Positions 46,572-57,555 of a stretch of DNA of 64,000 bases are shown here, in pieces (position 1 is the first letter of the stretch; every line of letters starts with the position of its first letter). The DNA is from Ruegeria denitrificans (lineage in GTDB: Bacteria > Pseudomonadota > Alphaproteobacteria > Rhodobacterales > Rhodobacteraceae), in contig NZ_CYUD01000001.1 of assembly GCF_001458295.1 (NCBI RefSeq), positions 186,001 through 250,000 on the forward strand, read 5' to 3'. Position numbers and translations under genes: made by a program. The notes under the pieces are model-generated. The model was not told where the DNA came from, made no database searches, and saw only the letters and a program-made list of their open reading frames with translations.

Positions 46572-47606
46572 TTAAAGCAAGTCGAGGAAACGGTCGATTT
46601 CATCGCCTTTGATCGACCAGTCGCAGACCAGACGGCAGGCGAGGATCTCTTGTTCATCCGCCCCGTCCAGTTCGGCACCCCACAGGTGATAAACCGCCCC
46701 GGCCTTATGCAATTGCTTGTGCCGGGCGCGGGAAAACTGGGCGAAGATCATGTTGGCTTGCGGTTCGTGCAGGAATGTTGCGCCCTTGGCGCGCAGGCCG
46801 TCTGCCAGCCGGGTACAGTTGGCATTGGCCTGACGCGCCATGGTCAGCCACAGGTCGTCCTGCAGATAAGCCGCCATCTGAGCTGACAGATAGCGATGTT
46901 TCGAAAACAGATGCGCGCCCCGCTTGCGCCGCAGTTCAAATTCCCAGGCTTTGGATTCATCAAAGAAAACAACCGCCTCGACCCCCATCAACCCGTTCTT
47001 GGTGCCGCCAAAGCTGACGGCGTCCACGCCCGCTTTCCACGTCATTTCGGCCGGGGAACAGTTCAGTGCCACCAGAGCGTTGGTGAATCGCGCGCCGTCC
47101 AGATGGACAGGCAGATCGTACTCCTTCGCCACGCTACACAGTGCCTGCAATTCCGCCAGCGAATAGACCGACCCGCGTTCGGTCACCTGTGTGATCGACA
47201 CCGGTCCGCGTTGGGGGCCATGCACGCCGCGGGTTTCCTCTGCCAGAATAGAGCGACGCAGGGCGTCGGGGTCCATCTTGTCGCCTCCGGGCACCAGCGT
47301 CAGCTTGGCGCCGCTGTAGAATTCCGGGGCGTTGCATTCATCCTCGTGGATATGGGCGACGGGCGAGCAAAAGATCGTCTCCCACGGATTTGCAAGCGTA
47401 GACAGCGCCAGCACATTGGCCGCTGTCCCGGTGGCCACCAGGTATACCGCCGCCCCGGGCGCTTCGAAGATGCCGCGAATACGATCCCGCACCTCGTTCA
47501 TTAGCGTGTCGGCCCCATAGGCCATCTGATAGCCCTGATTTGCTTCGTTCAACGCGGCCATGACCTGAGGATGAACTGGGCCGGAATTGTCAGAAGCGAA
47601 ATACAT
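46572..47606 (-). CDS. ltaE: Low-specificity L-threonine aldolase
   Basis: A 344-residue PLP enzyme from the ATG at 47606 (MYFASDNSGPVHPQVMAALN). Features are GTAANVLALSTL, HIHEDECNAPEF, DGARFTNALVALN, and the PLP lysine in VSFGGTKNGLMGVEAVVFF. It cleaves threonine and allo-threonine to glycine and acetaldehyde. The ATG overlaps the stop of the YcgN-type gene by 1 base, so it is translationally coupled to ribF-ycgN. Confidence 0.92.
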   Translation of the reverse strand: MYFASDNSGPVHPQVMAALNEANQGYQMAYGADTLMNEVRDRIRGIFEAPGAAVYLVATGTAANVLALSTLANPWETIFCSPVAHIHEDECNAPEFYSGAKLTLVPGGDKMDPDALRRSILAEETRGVHGPQRGPVSITQVTERGSVYSLAELQALCSVAKEYDLPVHLDGARFTNALVALNCSPAEMTWKAGVDAVSFGGTKNGLMGVEAVVFFDESKAWEFELRRKRGAHLFSKHRYLSAQMAAYLQDDLWLTMARQANANCTRLADGLRAKGATFLHEPQANMIFAQFSRARHKQLHKAGAVYHLWGAELDGADEQEILACRLVCDWSIKGDEIDRFLDLL

Positions 47607-48079
47607 CAGTTGGGCTCCTCGATAATGTAATCTTCCCATTCTTCGATGGGCGTTTCGAACTCGGATACCGTGCGCCCTTGAACCGAGATCCCGGCGGCGT
47701 GCACGCTATCTGGCGTACCTGATATCAAAGGATGCCAGTCGTAAAGAGGTTTCCCCTCCCACAGCAACCGATAGGCGCAGGTCTGCGGCAACCAATAGGC
47801 GTGATCGTCGATATTGTCGGGTTTCATCACGATACATTCCGGCACGAACTGGTGGCGGATGTCATACTGCGTGCAGCGGCAGGTCTCGTCATCCAGCAGG
47901 CGGCAGGCGACGCAGGTCAGCGCAACTGCGCCGGTGTCTTCGTCTTCCAGCTTGTTCAGGCAGCACTTACCGCAGCCATCGCACAGCGCCTCCCATTCCT
48001 GCTGGTTCATCTTGGTCAGCGGCTTGCGTTCCCAGAACCGGGGAGACAGGCCGTTGCGATCAATCGGGTCGGCGGTCAT
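47606..48079 (-). CDS. YcgN/UPF0260 family cysteine-cluster protein
   Basis: A 157-residue protein from the ATG at 48079, which overlaps the ribF stop (ATGA). It contains the cysteine cluster CDGCGKCCLNKLED and later CVACRLLDDETCRCTQY, then CAYRLLWEGKPLYDWHPLI, which defines UPF0260. The eight or so cysteines suggest Fe-S or zinc binding. Function unknown. Confidence 0.88.
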   Translation of the reverse strand: MTADPIDRNGLSPRFWERKPLTKMNQQEWEALCDGCGKCCLNKLEDEDTGAVALTCVACRLLDDETCRCTQYDIRHQFVPECIVMKPDNIDDHAYWLPQTCAYRLLWEGKPLYDWHPLISGTPDSVHAAGISVQGRTVSEFETPIEEWEDYIIEEPN

Positions 48080-49008
48080 AGCGCCGCCAGCACAGTGCGG
48101 GCCTTTTCGCAATCGGCATCCATCTGCGCGATCAGGCCGTCCAACCCGTCAAAGGTCATCTCGGTCCGCAAATATTCGACCAGTCCAACCGACAGGGTCG
48201 AGCCATAAAGATCGCCTGAGAAATCGAACAGGAAGGTTTCAATATTTGGCACTTCACCATTGAACATCGGGCGTGTGCCAACCGAGGCCGCTCCGTGATA
48301 GCTTCCTTGATGCGGGCCGTCCAACACGTCAACCAACACGGCATAGACGCCGAATTTCGGTGGGTGCATACCTTCGATGGACATGTTGGCGGTGGGAAAG
48401 CCCAGCTCGCGCCCACGCTGTTCGCCTCCGATCACTTCGCCCTCGATCCGGTGCCAGTGGCCTAACATAGTGGCCGCATCGTGCGGGCGGCCTTCGGTCA
48501 GGGCGGTACGGATGGCGGTGGACGACACGACATTCTCGGACCGTTCCATCAAAGGTGCAATAGTGACGCCAAAGCCCATCTGTTGCCCGAACCGAACCAA
48601 ATCATCTGCCGTGCCGCTGCGCCCTTTGCCAAAACAGAAATCGGAGCCAACAACCACATGGGACAGGCCCAGCCCGTCGCAAATCACGCTGCGCGCGAAC
48701 TCTTCCGGCGTCAGACCGGCAAGTGCAGCGTTGAAGGGCAGCTCATATAATTTTTCAACGCCTAGCTTTTCCAGCCGGTGCGCGCGGGCATTGTCGCGCA
48801 TCAGGCGAAAGGGTGGGGCGTCAGGTGCGAAATATTCACGTGGGTGTGGTTCAAAGGTCAGCACGCCTAGGGACGCATCCGGCGCGGTACTGCGCGCCAA
48901 TTCGATCACCGACTGGTGGCCGACATGGACGCCGTCGAAATTCCCGATCGCGACGCTGGCGCCGCGGTCCTGAGGCTTGATGAACTGATAATCCCGGATA
49001 ATGCGCAT
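48076..49008 (-). CDS. ribF: Bifunctional riboflavin kinase/FAD synthetase
   Basis: A 310-residue RibF. The N-terminal FAD synthetase domain has AIGNFDGVHVGHQSVIELA and LGVLTFEPHPREYF; the C-terminal riboflavin kinase domain has RGRELGFPTANMSIEG and the ATP-binding MFNGEVPNIETFLFDF. It makes FMN and FAD; FAD users here include XdhA and the berberine-bridge enzyme. First of a three-gene overlapping set with the YcgN-type gene and ltaE. Confidence 0.95.
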   Translation of the reverse strand: MRIIRDYQFIKPQDRGASVAIGNFDGVHVGHQSVIELARSTAPDASLGVLTFEPHPREYFAPDAPPFRLMRDNARAHRLEKLGVEKLYELPFNAALAGLTPEEFARSVICDGLGLSHVVVGSDFCFGKGRSGTADDLVRFGQQMGFGVTIAPLMERSENVVSSTAIRTALTEGRPHDAATMLGHWHRIEGEVIGGEQRGRELGFPTANMSIEGMHPPKFGVYAVLVDVLDGPHQGSYHGAASVGTRPMFNGEVPNIETFLFDFSGDLYGSTLSVGLVEYLRTEMTFDGLDGLIAQMDADCEKARTVLAAL

Positions 49009-49059
49009 AGCGCCTGCCTAGCGGGACTGCGGGGCGGGTTCAAGCATCTGATTGCCCCG

Positions 49060-49820
49060 TCATAGCGTGGGCTGGTCGGTAAGAAACCGTCTGACCCAAT
49101 CCCGGTTCGTCTCATCCGCCAACTTGGCTGTGGGAGTTGCGATCTTGGCAGCTTGTGCCGGATCAAGACCTATCAGGTTTAGTACTCTGCTCAGTTCGCC
49201 AATTGGATCGCGTGCAAGATGATCGTACCGTATGGTGTAGGGTGTGATGCGTTGCGCGGCGAACCAATTACGCCAAGCAGCATGCAACGATTCAAGCTCT
49301 GCCTTGCGATGGGCTATAGCGATCGGATCATAGATCGGATCTGCAGGCGGAGAGAGGCGCTCAAACTCGGATCCATCTGAGTTTTGGTGCCACAAACCGG
49401 TCTGTTCGGCCTTCACCAGCGAAACAGCCTGTTCCAGTTTGTCGCGACGAATGAGGTAGATGAAGCAGATGCGACCAAAGATGGCCTGCAGGTGGGTGAG
49501 ATCGTTACAGGAGCCGGGATAAAGCTTTCGTATTTGCTGAAGAAAAAAGCCCGGCTTTTTCCTTGCAGGCGCAAACCGAAAAGGTCGGTGCCCGATTTTC
49601 CCTGTCGAATGACCTCGGCAAAGATCGCACTCAGGGTGCTCTCTGTGTCAGGAAAATCATCGTCACCCAGATTATAATACGCCATCCAATCCTTCAGAAC
49701 TGGAGAGTGAAAATACGATTCTGGCGTGCCCGCGCATCCTGTTGCCTTCAACATCTGGCACAGCAACGTGCTGCCGCTGCGGGGAGTTGTACAGATAATG
49801 TAGGTCTCAAAACGGCTCAT
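49060..49820 (-). pseudogene. Stf0-type sulfotransferase interrupted by a -1 frameshift at a slippery run
   Basis: The first frame (from 49820) begins MSRFETYIICTTPRSGSTLL, with the PAPS-binding TPRSGST, and runs to LFGLRLQGKSRAFF. After a T6 run near 49543-49549 the family sequence continues in the -1 frame (LQQIRKLYPGSCNDLTHLQA, then IFGRICFIYLIRRDKLEQAV and the end WVRRFLTDQPTL). Reading both frames gives about 253 residues, the usual Stf0 length. The site is T TTT TTC in the zero frame, a canonical -1 heptamer. It may be a pseudogene, an assembly error, phase variation or programmed frameshifting. Substrate unknown. Confidence 0.7.
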
Positions 49821-49878
49821 GGCCCGGGTTTAGGCCGGGCCGATGAACGAAACAAGGCAGGTATAGATTTGCTTTGGA

Positions 49879-50322
49879 TCAGTCGAATTTGCGCGACGGG
49901 GCCAGAACCATCGCCTCACCCACCAGCACCTTTTTGCCATCCACGGCGCAGTGGCAATCCAGTTTCACCCGACGCTTTGCAAAGTCGATGTCGATCACTT
50001 TGACTTCGGCATAGACCATGTCGCCGGGGCGCACGGGGGCCAGGAATTTCAGCGACTGGCCCATATATACCGTGCCGTGGCCGGGCAGCTGTTCGCCAAT
50101 CACGGCCGAGATCAGGCCCGCCGTCAGCATCCCATGGGCGATGCGTCCCTCAAAGATCGTGTCGCGGGCATAGTCATCATCCAGATGAACCGGATTCCGG
50201 TCGGTCGAAACCTGCGCAAACATCTCGATATCCTCGTCGGTCACCACTTTGCGCAGGTGACGGGTCATGCCCATTTCGATGTCTTCAATACAGATCGTGC
50301 CGCGCGGAAGATTGTCCAACAT
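49879..50322 (-). CDS. MaoC-like (R)-specific enoyl-CoA hydratase
   Basis: A 147-residue single hot-dog-fold protein with the hydratase-2 motif FAQVSTDRNPVHLDDDYA (catalytic Asp/His), then FEGRIAHGMLTAGLISAV. Enzymes of this type hydrate trans-2-enoyl-CoA to (R)-3-hydroxyacyl-CoA, as PhaJ does for polyhydroxyalkanoate, but other MaoC roles are possible. It stands alone between the sulfotransferase and HAD genes. Confidence 0.87.
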   Translation of the reverse strand: MLDNLPRGTICIEDIEMGMTRHLRKVVTDEDIEMFAQVSTDRNPVHLDDDYARDTIFEGRIAHGMLTAGLISAVIGEQLPGHGTVYMGQSLKFLAPVRPGDMVYAEVKVIDIDFAKRRVKLDCHCAVDGKKVLVGEAMVLAPSRKFD

Positions 50323-50422
50323 GTCGCCCTCACTAGTATCCGGTGAGCAACAAAAAGATCAACGTTGCCCCTGTTCGGCAACTTTATTACTTCGCAAGCG
50401 CAGAAAATCAAGCCTTTTCTGC

Positions 50423-51298
50423 TTATCTCAGGCGGCCGATTGTATAGGTAGGATTTATTTTTTCCCTTGAGATGTAGTCGGTTAGCGATTCGTGGTGCGG
50501 ATGATGCTCAGTTTTTGTTTCTGCAGCGGCCAATCCTCCCGAGATAAACAGAGAATCAATCCCCTCACCCATGCCGCCCAGAATGTCGGTATGGGGGCCG
50601 TCACCGATCACCAAAATGTCGCCGTCGGGAGTATCGTGGCCCAATTCTTGCAACCTACGGCGGGCCAAATCATAGATCGGGGGGTGGGGCTTGCCGAAGT
50701 ACAGGCTTTCGCCCCCCATCTCGGTATACAGCTTGGCCAGCGCGCCGGCACACCATTCCCGCACCTCGCCCCGGTCGACCACGATGTCTGGATTGGCGCA
50801 CAGCAGCTTCATGCCCTTTTGCTTGGCATAGAGGAAATCCGCGCGGTTGACGGACGGGTCCGCCATCGGATCAAACGGACCGCAACAAACGATCCCTTCG
50901 GCTTCGTCCAGCGGGACCCGTTCGATGTGGATCGGGTGGTGCAGAATTTTCAGCGGCTCAAAGAACCCGGCGTCGCGCTGCCATTCGCCCATGAAATAAA
51001 CCTTTTCCCCGACAGCTCCCCGGAACATCGCCGACCGCGCTGAGTCGCCACTGGTGGCGATGGTGTCATAAGCATCTGCGGGCACGTTGAATTGCCCCAG
51101 TTGCTGCGCCACGCCCGCGCGGGGTTTCGGAGAGTTCGTTACCAGCACCACGATCCCGCCCTTCGCGCGGTAGGCCTGCAAGGCAGCGACGGCCTCGGGG
51201 AAGGCGGTGATTCCGTTGTGGACACAGCCCCAAAGATCAACAAACAGCGCTTTGTAGCGGTCGGATACGTCGGACAGGGCGTGGATGATCTGGGTCAT
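50423..51298 (-). CDS. HAD-family hydrolase, TIGR01459 type
   Basis: A 291-residue HAD protein of the NagD-like class, starting at ATG 51298 (MTQIIHALSDVSDRYKALFV). The nucleophile region is FVDLWGCVHNGITAFPEA, motif 2 is VVLVTNSPKPR, and the C-terminal YFGKPHPPIYDLARRRL and ILVIGDGPHTDILGGMGEGI bind Mg. It probably dephosphorylates a small sugar phosphate; substrate unknown. An in-frame extension upstream to 51628 has no family similarity. Confidence 0.88.
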   Translation of the reverse strand: MTQIIHALSDVSDRYKALFVDLWGCVHNGITAFPEAVAALQAYRAKGGIVVLVTNSPKPRAGVAQQLGQFNVPADAYDTIATSGDSARSAMFRGAVGEKVYFMGEWQRDAGFFEPLKILHHPIHIERVPLDEAEGIVCCGPFDPMADPSVNRADFLYAKQKGMKLLCANPDIVVDRGEVREWCAGALAKLYTEMGGESLYFGKPHPPIYDLARRRLQELGHDTPDGDILVIGDGPHTDILGGMGEGIDSLFISGGLAAAETKTEHHPHHESLTDYISREKINPTYTIGRLR

Positions 51299-51404
51299 TG
51301 AGGGCCTCGGGAGAGTTAAAAGCGGGGTTGTGTCAGCTATTGCAAAGCTGACAGGTTTTGGCCATCCCGCAAGGCCATTTGCTGCCGCAATATGGCTGAA
51401 CCGG

Positions 51405-52481
51405 TCAGTTTTCTTCGCTGATCTCCTCGACATCTGGTGCTTGCTGTACTGTGTCAGTGCCCAGAATGATCTGTGCGCCAATCCTGTTCTGGAATCGCAC
51501 CACCACCAGATAACCCGGACCCAGCTGATCCTGAAGGACATCGACCAAAGGTGTCTCGCGCAGGTTCTCTGGAAGCAATCCCGCGATCGAGGAAACTTTG
51601 TAAGCCGCCTCGATCGGCAGGTCGACAATCAGCCAGATATCTGCCTGTTTGCGTTTGGCGTTCACGTCGATGCGGATGACCTCGACCGATACCGGGTCAG
51701 CCCAATCGCGGATGGCTTGCGCGACCTGAGCCTCGGTCCGGGTTTCGAGATAGCGGTTATATGTGGATTTGCCCAATTGCAGAACGACAAGGGCCAGAAA
51801 GGCCAATGTCACCGTCACGCTGGCGGTAAAATTCAGTTTCCGGCGACCTTTGCTAAATACCATCGAGCGGGCCGCGTACACGATGTAAACTGCGCAGGCA
51901 GAAAGGATGATCGCGCCAAGGTTTGTGGCGAACAGCAACCCGGCCTCATAGGCCTCACCCGGTTCGCCGAAGTACAACAGTATGCCCGAGGCGGACAGGG
52001 GCGGCACCAGCGATACGCCGATGGCGGCACCGGGCAGCAAGCTGGCCTCGGAGCGGTTGATTTGCACGTAAGCTCCGGCCACACCCGCAGCCAGGGCGAC
52101 GATCAGGTCCTCGGTTCCGGGATCGGTCCGGGCCAAGACCTGATCAGGGATCAGGATACCGCGTGGGACATCGGCGACATAAACGAGAAGCCATGCCAAC
52201 AGAACGCAAAGAATGGCTGCGCCGCAAACAATCAGAGCCAGATTGAACGCACGTCCCAGCCAGCCCATGACCATTGCAGCCGCCACGCCCAAAATGGGGG
52301 TCATCAGTGGGGCCACTAGCATCGCGGCAATCACCACCGCGCCTGAATCGCGCAGCATACCCATCGTGGCGATTATGACCGACAGGGTCAGCAACATGGC
52401 AAAGCGCCGCCAATAGGCGGCTTTGTCCTTACCTTCGAACCGCAGGATGTCCCGGGTGGTGCTGAACTTGCGTGTACTCAT
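51405..52481 (-). CDS. DUF389 (TIGR00341) family membrane protein
   Basis: A 358-residue integral membrane protein of DUF389. The N-terminal half has a series of hydrophobic segments (FAMLLTLSVIIATMGMLRD, GAVVIAAMLVAPLMTPILGV, LALIVCGAAILCVLLAWLLV, ASLLPGAAIGVSLVPPLS, GLLFATNLGAIILSACAVYI). The C-terminal 100 residues are soluble and beta-rich. Function is unknown; members are often linked to stress or ion homeostasis. No clear operon partner. Confidence 0.87.
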   Translation of the reverse strand: MSTRKFSTTRDILRFEGKDKAAYWRRFAMLLTLSVIIATMGMLRDSGAVVIAAMLVAPLMTPILGVAAAMVMGWLGRAFNLALIVCGAAILCVLLAWLLVYVADVPRGILIPDQVLARTDPGTEDLIVALAAGVAGAYVQINRSEASLLPGAAIGVSLVPPLSASGILLYFGEPGEAYEAGLLFATNLGAIILSACAVYIVYAARSMVFSKGRRKLNFTASVTVTLAFLALVVLQLGKSTYNRYLETRTEAQVAQAIRDWADPVSVEVIRIDVNAKRKQADIWLIVDLPIEAAYKVSSIAGLLPENLRETPLVDVLQDQLGPGYLVVVRFQNRIGAQIILGTDTVQQAPDVEEISEEN

Positions 52482-52560
52482 ATGTCGGATCTGATCCGCT
52501 ACTTGCTGTCCTGATCAGAGTAACAATGGAAGCGGTTCGCGCAAATCCTTCACTTCAATG

Positions 52561-52589
52561 AAAAAAGGCGCCCTATCAGGACGCCTTTT
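52561..52589 (-). terminator. Terminator after the pyrophosphatase gene
   Basis: On the minus strand AAAGGCGTCC...GGGCGCC forms the stem and is followed by six T. A-rich sequence on the other side makes it potentially bidirectional. Confidence 0.8.
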
Positions 52590-52607
52590 CTTTGAAATTT
52601 CCGAAGA

Positions 52608-53528
52608 TCAGACTTTGAGGTTCGGAATGATCTGTTTTTTTCGGCTCATGATACCCGGCAGAACCACGGCATCGCCGTTGACCGAGGCGCCAAAGCTTTT
52701 CTCGGCGACGCTTTTGACCAGATCGTTCGGCACCAGAAGGGTGGCTTCTTCGTTCAGGATGTCGACCACGAACAGAAGAACCTGATCCACACCGTCTTCC
52801 TTGGCGACGTCAACCATGGAACCTGCCAAGCTCGCCTTACGGTCCAGCACAACGCCCGGCGCGGTGGTTTCCAGAACCGAGACGCGGAATTTTGTGCCGT
52901 CGACTTCGTATTCCTTACTGTCCATGCGGATCAGTTCAGCGTCTGAGAAGGACGATACATCCGATTTGGCCGCAAACATGTCAGCGGCATAGGCTGACAC
53001 GTCCAGACCCAGTTCAGCGGCCAGCTTTTCGGCCACTTCGCGGTCGTGCGGGGTGGTGGTGGGCGAGCGGAACTCCAGCGTGTCCGACAGGATGCAGGTC
53101 AGTGCTGCGCCTTTGATGGCGTCGGGCAGCTTAGCCGCGTCGTCGCCCATCAGGTCAACCATGATAGTGGCGGTGCAGGCCAGCGGGCGCACGGTGATGT
53201 CGATCGGGCCTTTGGTTTCCAGGCCGCCGACCAGCTTGTGGTGGTCGATGATGGCGCGGATATCGGCGCCGTTGACGCTGGCGGGCAACTCGGCCGGGTT
53301 GTTGGTGTCGACGATGACAACCGGCGTGTCTGCTTCAACGTCGTCAATGATGCGCGGCTTGGGCAGGTCCCAGCGCTGCAGCATGAACGCCGCTTCGGTG
53401 TTGGGCTCGCCCAGCAGAACGGGCTCAGCCTGTTCGCCTTTGACTTCGTTCAGGTACCACGACCACAGGATGGGTGAGCCTGTGGAGTCGGTGTCGGGAG
53501 ATTTATGGCCAAATACAAGGGTTGTCAT
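52608..53528 (-). CDS. ppaC: Manganese-dependent inorganic pyrophosphatase
   Basis: A 306-residue DHH-family pyrophosphatase from the ATG at 53528 (MTTLVFGHKSPDTDSTGSP). Metal-binding motifs are FGHKSPDTDS, VIVDTNNPAEL and IIDHHKLVGG; the DHHA2 domain follows. It hydrolyses PPi made by biosynthesis and tRNA charging. This family-II enzyme is distinct from the PpA fold. A long open upstream extension has no conserved residues and is not part of the gene. Confidence 0.94.
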   Translation of the reverse strand: MTTLVFGHKSPDTDSTGSPILWSWYLNEVKGEQAEPVLLGEPNTEAAFMLQRWDLPKPRIIDDVEADTPVVIVDTNNPAELPASVNGADIRAIIDHHKLVGGLETKGPIDITVRPLACTATIMVDLMGDDAAKLPDAIKGAALTCILSDTLEFRSPTTTPHDREVAEKLAAELGLDVSAYAADMFAAKSDVSSFSDAELIRMDSKEYEVDGTKFRVSVLETTAPGVVLDRKASLAGSMVDVAKEDGVDQVLLFVVDILNEEATLLVPNDLVKSVAEKSFGASVNGDAVVLPGIMSRKKQIIPNLKV

Positions 53529-53637
53529 GTCAGCGTCCTGAGGATGATAATTTGCGCGCCTTATAGGTCGGTCTACCGGTGTTGTCACCCAGCAGACTTC
53601 ACGCTGCGACGGTTGGTCTGACTTTCGCCCACAGCAG

Positions 53638-54618
53638 TCAAAAAGGTGCGCGGCTCAGGGTGTAACCGGCCCGCTGCAATTGGTTCAGCAACCCGTGCGG
53701 GCCACTTAGATGACCGGCGCCTACAGCGATAACTGCGGTCTGATCCTGTATTTCCAGAATGCGTGGCATCCAATTGTTGTTTCGCTCGATCAGTAGGTGC
53801 TGCTCGAACGCATTCCATTCTGCGTCAAACATTTCGTGTGCCATACCCGAAGCCTCGCGCGCAATGATGCGGCCCAGCTCCATGGATTGTGCGTGATTTT
53901 CGTCGAAATAGGCGTTTGCCATTGTGGCCATCTGGTCATCGGTGTTTTCGTATGCGTTGACCATTCGTGCCAGAGATTCCGCCTGCTCTTCGATGGTGTG
54001 GATTTCGAACATCGCCATCAGTTCCTTGATGCTCTCAAGCGAGAATTGCTGGATGCCGTACGCTTCTGCCACCTCAGTCAGGCGCGCATCCAGACCATGA
54101 TTGGCTGTGGGGTCCTGCATCAAACATGCAGGCATCGCCAGTGTCATACCTAAAAACCAGGGGCGCATTTTCGCCCCCATCCAGCTGGGAATTCCTCGCT
54201 CGACCATTGCTGAAGACAGGGTCGCCCATTCCTCTTCGGGTAGAAGGTCAATCAGAGTGGGGCCGGATGTGATCAAGATAGGGCTCGGATCAAGGGCCAG
54301 TTCCTTTTCCCAGGCCTTCATTTCGTCCTGTGTCACTTCGAAATAGAAAGCATCGACCTGGCTGAGCGTTGGTGTCAGGCGCGCGACAATTGCATCCATG
54401 CGCGGATAGTTCACGTGCAGCGTGCCGATCAGATGCAGTACTGCGTTACCCTTTGTGGCGACCCAGTGATTGCCTTCCGGATACGGCCAGTCGATCAGAG
54501 CCTGATCCAGTTCTGTTCGTATTTCGGGCGTAAAATCTTCTCTCAGATCACGACCCTCGCAAGCGGCGTGAGCAGTCGCTGGCAGCAGCAGTCCAATCAG
54601 AAACAGGAATAGGCGCAT
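53638..54618 (-). CDS. TraB/GumN family protein, exported
   Basis: A 326-residue protein. The ATG at 54618 (MRLFLFLIGLLLPATAHAAC) gives a clean signal peptide; an ATG three codons earlier is an alternative. It has the N-terminal LHLIGTLHVNYPRMDAIVA and the C-terminal AVIAVGAGHLSGPHGLLNQL characteristic of TraB/GumN. This fold is related to Tiki metalloproteases, so periplasmic peptidase activity is possible but untested. Confidence 0.86.
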   Translation of the reverse strand: MRLFLFLIGLLLPATAHAACEGRDLREDFTPEIRTELDQALIDWPYPEGNHWVATKGNAVLHLIGTLHVNYPRMDAIVARLTPTLSQVDAFYFEVTQDEMKAWEKELALDPSPILITSGPTLIDLLPEEEWATLSSAMVERGIPSWMGAKMRPWFLGMTLAMPACLMQDPTANHGLDARLTEVAEAYGIQQFSLESIKELMAMFEIHTIEEQAESLARMVNAYENTDDQMATMANAYFDENHAQSMELGRIIAREASGMAHEMFDAEWNAFEQHLLIERNNNWMPRILEIQDQTAVIAVGAGHLSGPHGLLNQLQRAGYTLSRAPF

Positions 54619-54742
54619 GTGTGTCATCCTGGTGGTATCGTCTTTGCCCTGAACTTGCCGTGGCGGTGGGTGGTATGCAAGGCGGATCAGAGGTTTGCAG
54701 GTGCCCTCTGGCATTTCGCGGCAATTTGCCTAGCATGCGACC

Positions 54743-55417
54743 ATGGACCGCGAGCAGGATCTTTATCCCCCGATCAAAGCGCTGTTAGAGCGTCAGGGCT
54801 ATACCGTCAAAGGCGAGGTCGGCGCGGCCGATATCGTCGCCGTGCGGGAAGGGGATGAACCAGTGATCGTCGAGCTTAAGCTGCGGTTTTCGCTGGCATT
54901 GTTCCATCAGGCGATCATGCGACTGAAAGTGTCGGATCAGGTTTACATCGGTGTCTGCAAGCCCAAAGGGCGTAGTGCGCGGCGGGCCCTGAAGGACAAT
55001 CTGGCGCTTTGCCGACGTCTGGGGCTGGGTCTGATCACCGTGCGCGCCGATGGTACGGTCGAGGTGCAATGCGACCCTGGCCCGTATGCACCACGCAAGA
55101 GCAAGGTCAAAACAAAGCGTCTGCTGCGTGAATTCGACCGGCTAGAGGGCGACCCTAACGCAGGTGGTGCCACGCGGCACGGGATCGTCACAGCCTATCG
55201 TCAGGATGCCCTGAAATGCGCAGCGCATCTGGCTGAATGTGGGGCGACCAAAGGTTCCGAAGTGGCCAAGGCAACCGGAGTCCCTGAAGCCACGCGCCTG
55301 ATGCGAGACAACCACTATGGCTGGTTCGACAAGGTTGAAAAGGGTGTCTACGACCTGACGTCGGCCGGGCAGGACGGTTTGAAACATTGGGCTTACAGCT
55401 GGGAACAGTCTGACTGA
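54743..55417 (+). CDS. DUF2161 family protein, PD-(D/E)XK nuclease-like
   Basis: A 224-residue protein. The N-terminal part has the nuclease core GAADIVAVREGDEPVIVELKL (Asp, Glu-x-Lys), then a helical region ending with DUF2161-type sequence (ARRALKDNLALCRRLGLGLI; LMRDNHYGWFDKVEKGVYDL). Nuclease activity is predicted from the motif, not known. It stands just upstream of the groESL promoter region but is probably separate. Confidence 0.82.
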   Translation: MDREQDLYPPIKALLERQGYTVKGEVGAADIVAVREGDEPVIVELKLRFSLALFHQAIMRLKVSDQVYIGVCKPKGRSARRALKDNLALCRRLGLGLITVRADGTVEVQCDPGPYAPRKSKVKTKRLLREFDRLEGDPNAGGATRHGIVTAYRQDALKCAAHLAECGATKGSEVAKATGVPEATRLMRDNHYGWFDKVEKGVYDLTSAGQDGLKHWAYSWEQSD

Positions 55418-55448
55418 CGCCTATTTGCAAAAAATACTTCACGGCTTG

Positions 55449-55477
55449 TTGACTCGGGGTTTTGAACTCCCTAGCTA
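55449..55477 (+). promoter_or_regulatory. Sigma-70-type promoter of groESL
   Basis: TTGACT (55449-55454), a 17-bp spacer, then TAGCTA (55472-55477). Transcription would start just before or at the CIRCE element. Confidence 0.6.
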
Positions 55478-55483
55478 TGCGTC

Positions 55484-55512
55484 GTTATCACTCATGCATA
55501 CCGAGTGATAAC
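55484..55512. promoter_or_regulatory. CIRCE operator (HrcA-binding inverted repeat)
   Basis: GTTATCACTC, a 9-bp spacer, then GAGTGATAAC: a perfect 10-bp inverted repeat with the CIRCE spacing. The consensus is TTAGCACTC-N9-GAGTGCTAA; here both arms carry T for G at the same place, so symmetry is kept. HrcA should repress groESL here in the absence of stress. Confidence 0.93.
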
Positions 55513-55569
55513 GCCTCGCCGACCGGTGAGGGGAGGATAAACAAACTTTGAGCCCAAGGAGCTGCAAAG

Positions 55570-55857
55570 ATGGCATTGAAACCGCTTCATGACCGCGTGC
55601 TGGTTCGCCGTACCGAAAGCGACGAAAAAACCGCTGGTGGTCTGATCATTCCCGATAGTGCAAAAGAAAAGCCCAGCGAAGGCGAAGTTGTTGCAACCGG
55701 CGAAGGTGCACGCAAAGACAGCGGCGAGCTGATCGCAATGGCTGTTGCAGCCGGTGACAAGATCCTGTTCGGCAAATGGTCGGGCACCGAGGTTCAGGTC
55801 AACGGCGAAGAGCTGCTGATGATGAAAGAAAGCGACATCATGGGGATCATCGAGTAA
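55570..55857 (+). CDS. groES: Co-chaperonin GroES
   Basis: A 95-residue co-chaperonin. The N-terminus [20 protein letters not shown], the mobile loop [20 protein letters not shown], and the roof segment are all present. It caps the GroEL ring. It lies 57 bp downstream of the CIRCE repeat and 54 bp upstream of groEL. Confidence 0.97.
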   Translation: MALKPLHDRVLVRRTESDEKTAGGLIIPDSAKEKPSEGEVVATGEGARKDSGELIAMAVAAGDKILFGKWSGTEVQVNGEELLMMKESDIMGIIE

Positions 55858-55875
55858 GCCGCGCGCTTTCTCTGA

Positions 55876-57555
<1,680 letters not shown>

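Noticed and set aside
49060..49416. Separate small gene downstream of the sulfotransferase
   Set aside because: Its translation continues the Stf0 family sequence and its apparent start is internal, so it is the 3' part of one frameshifted gene.
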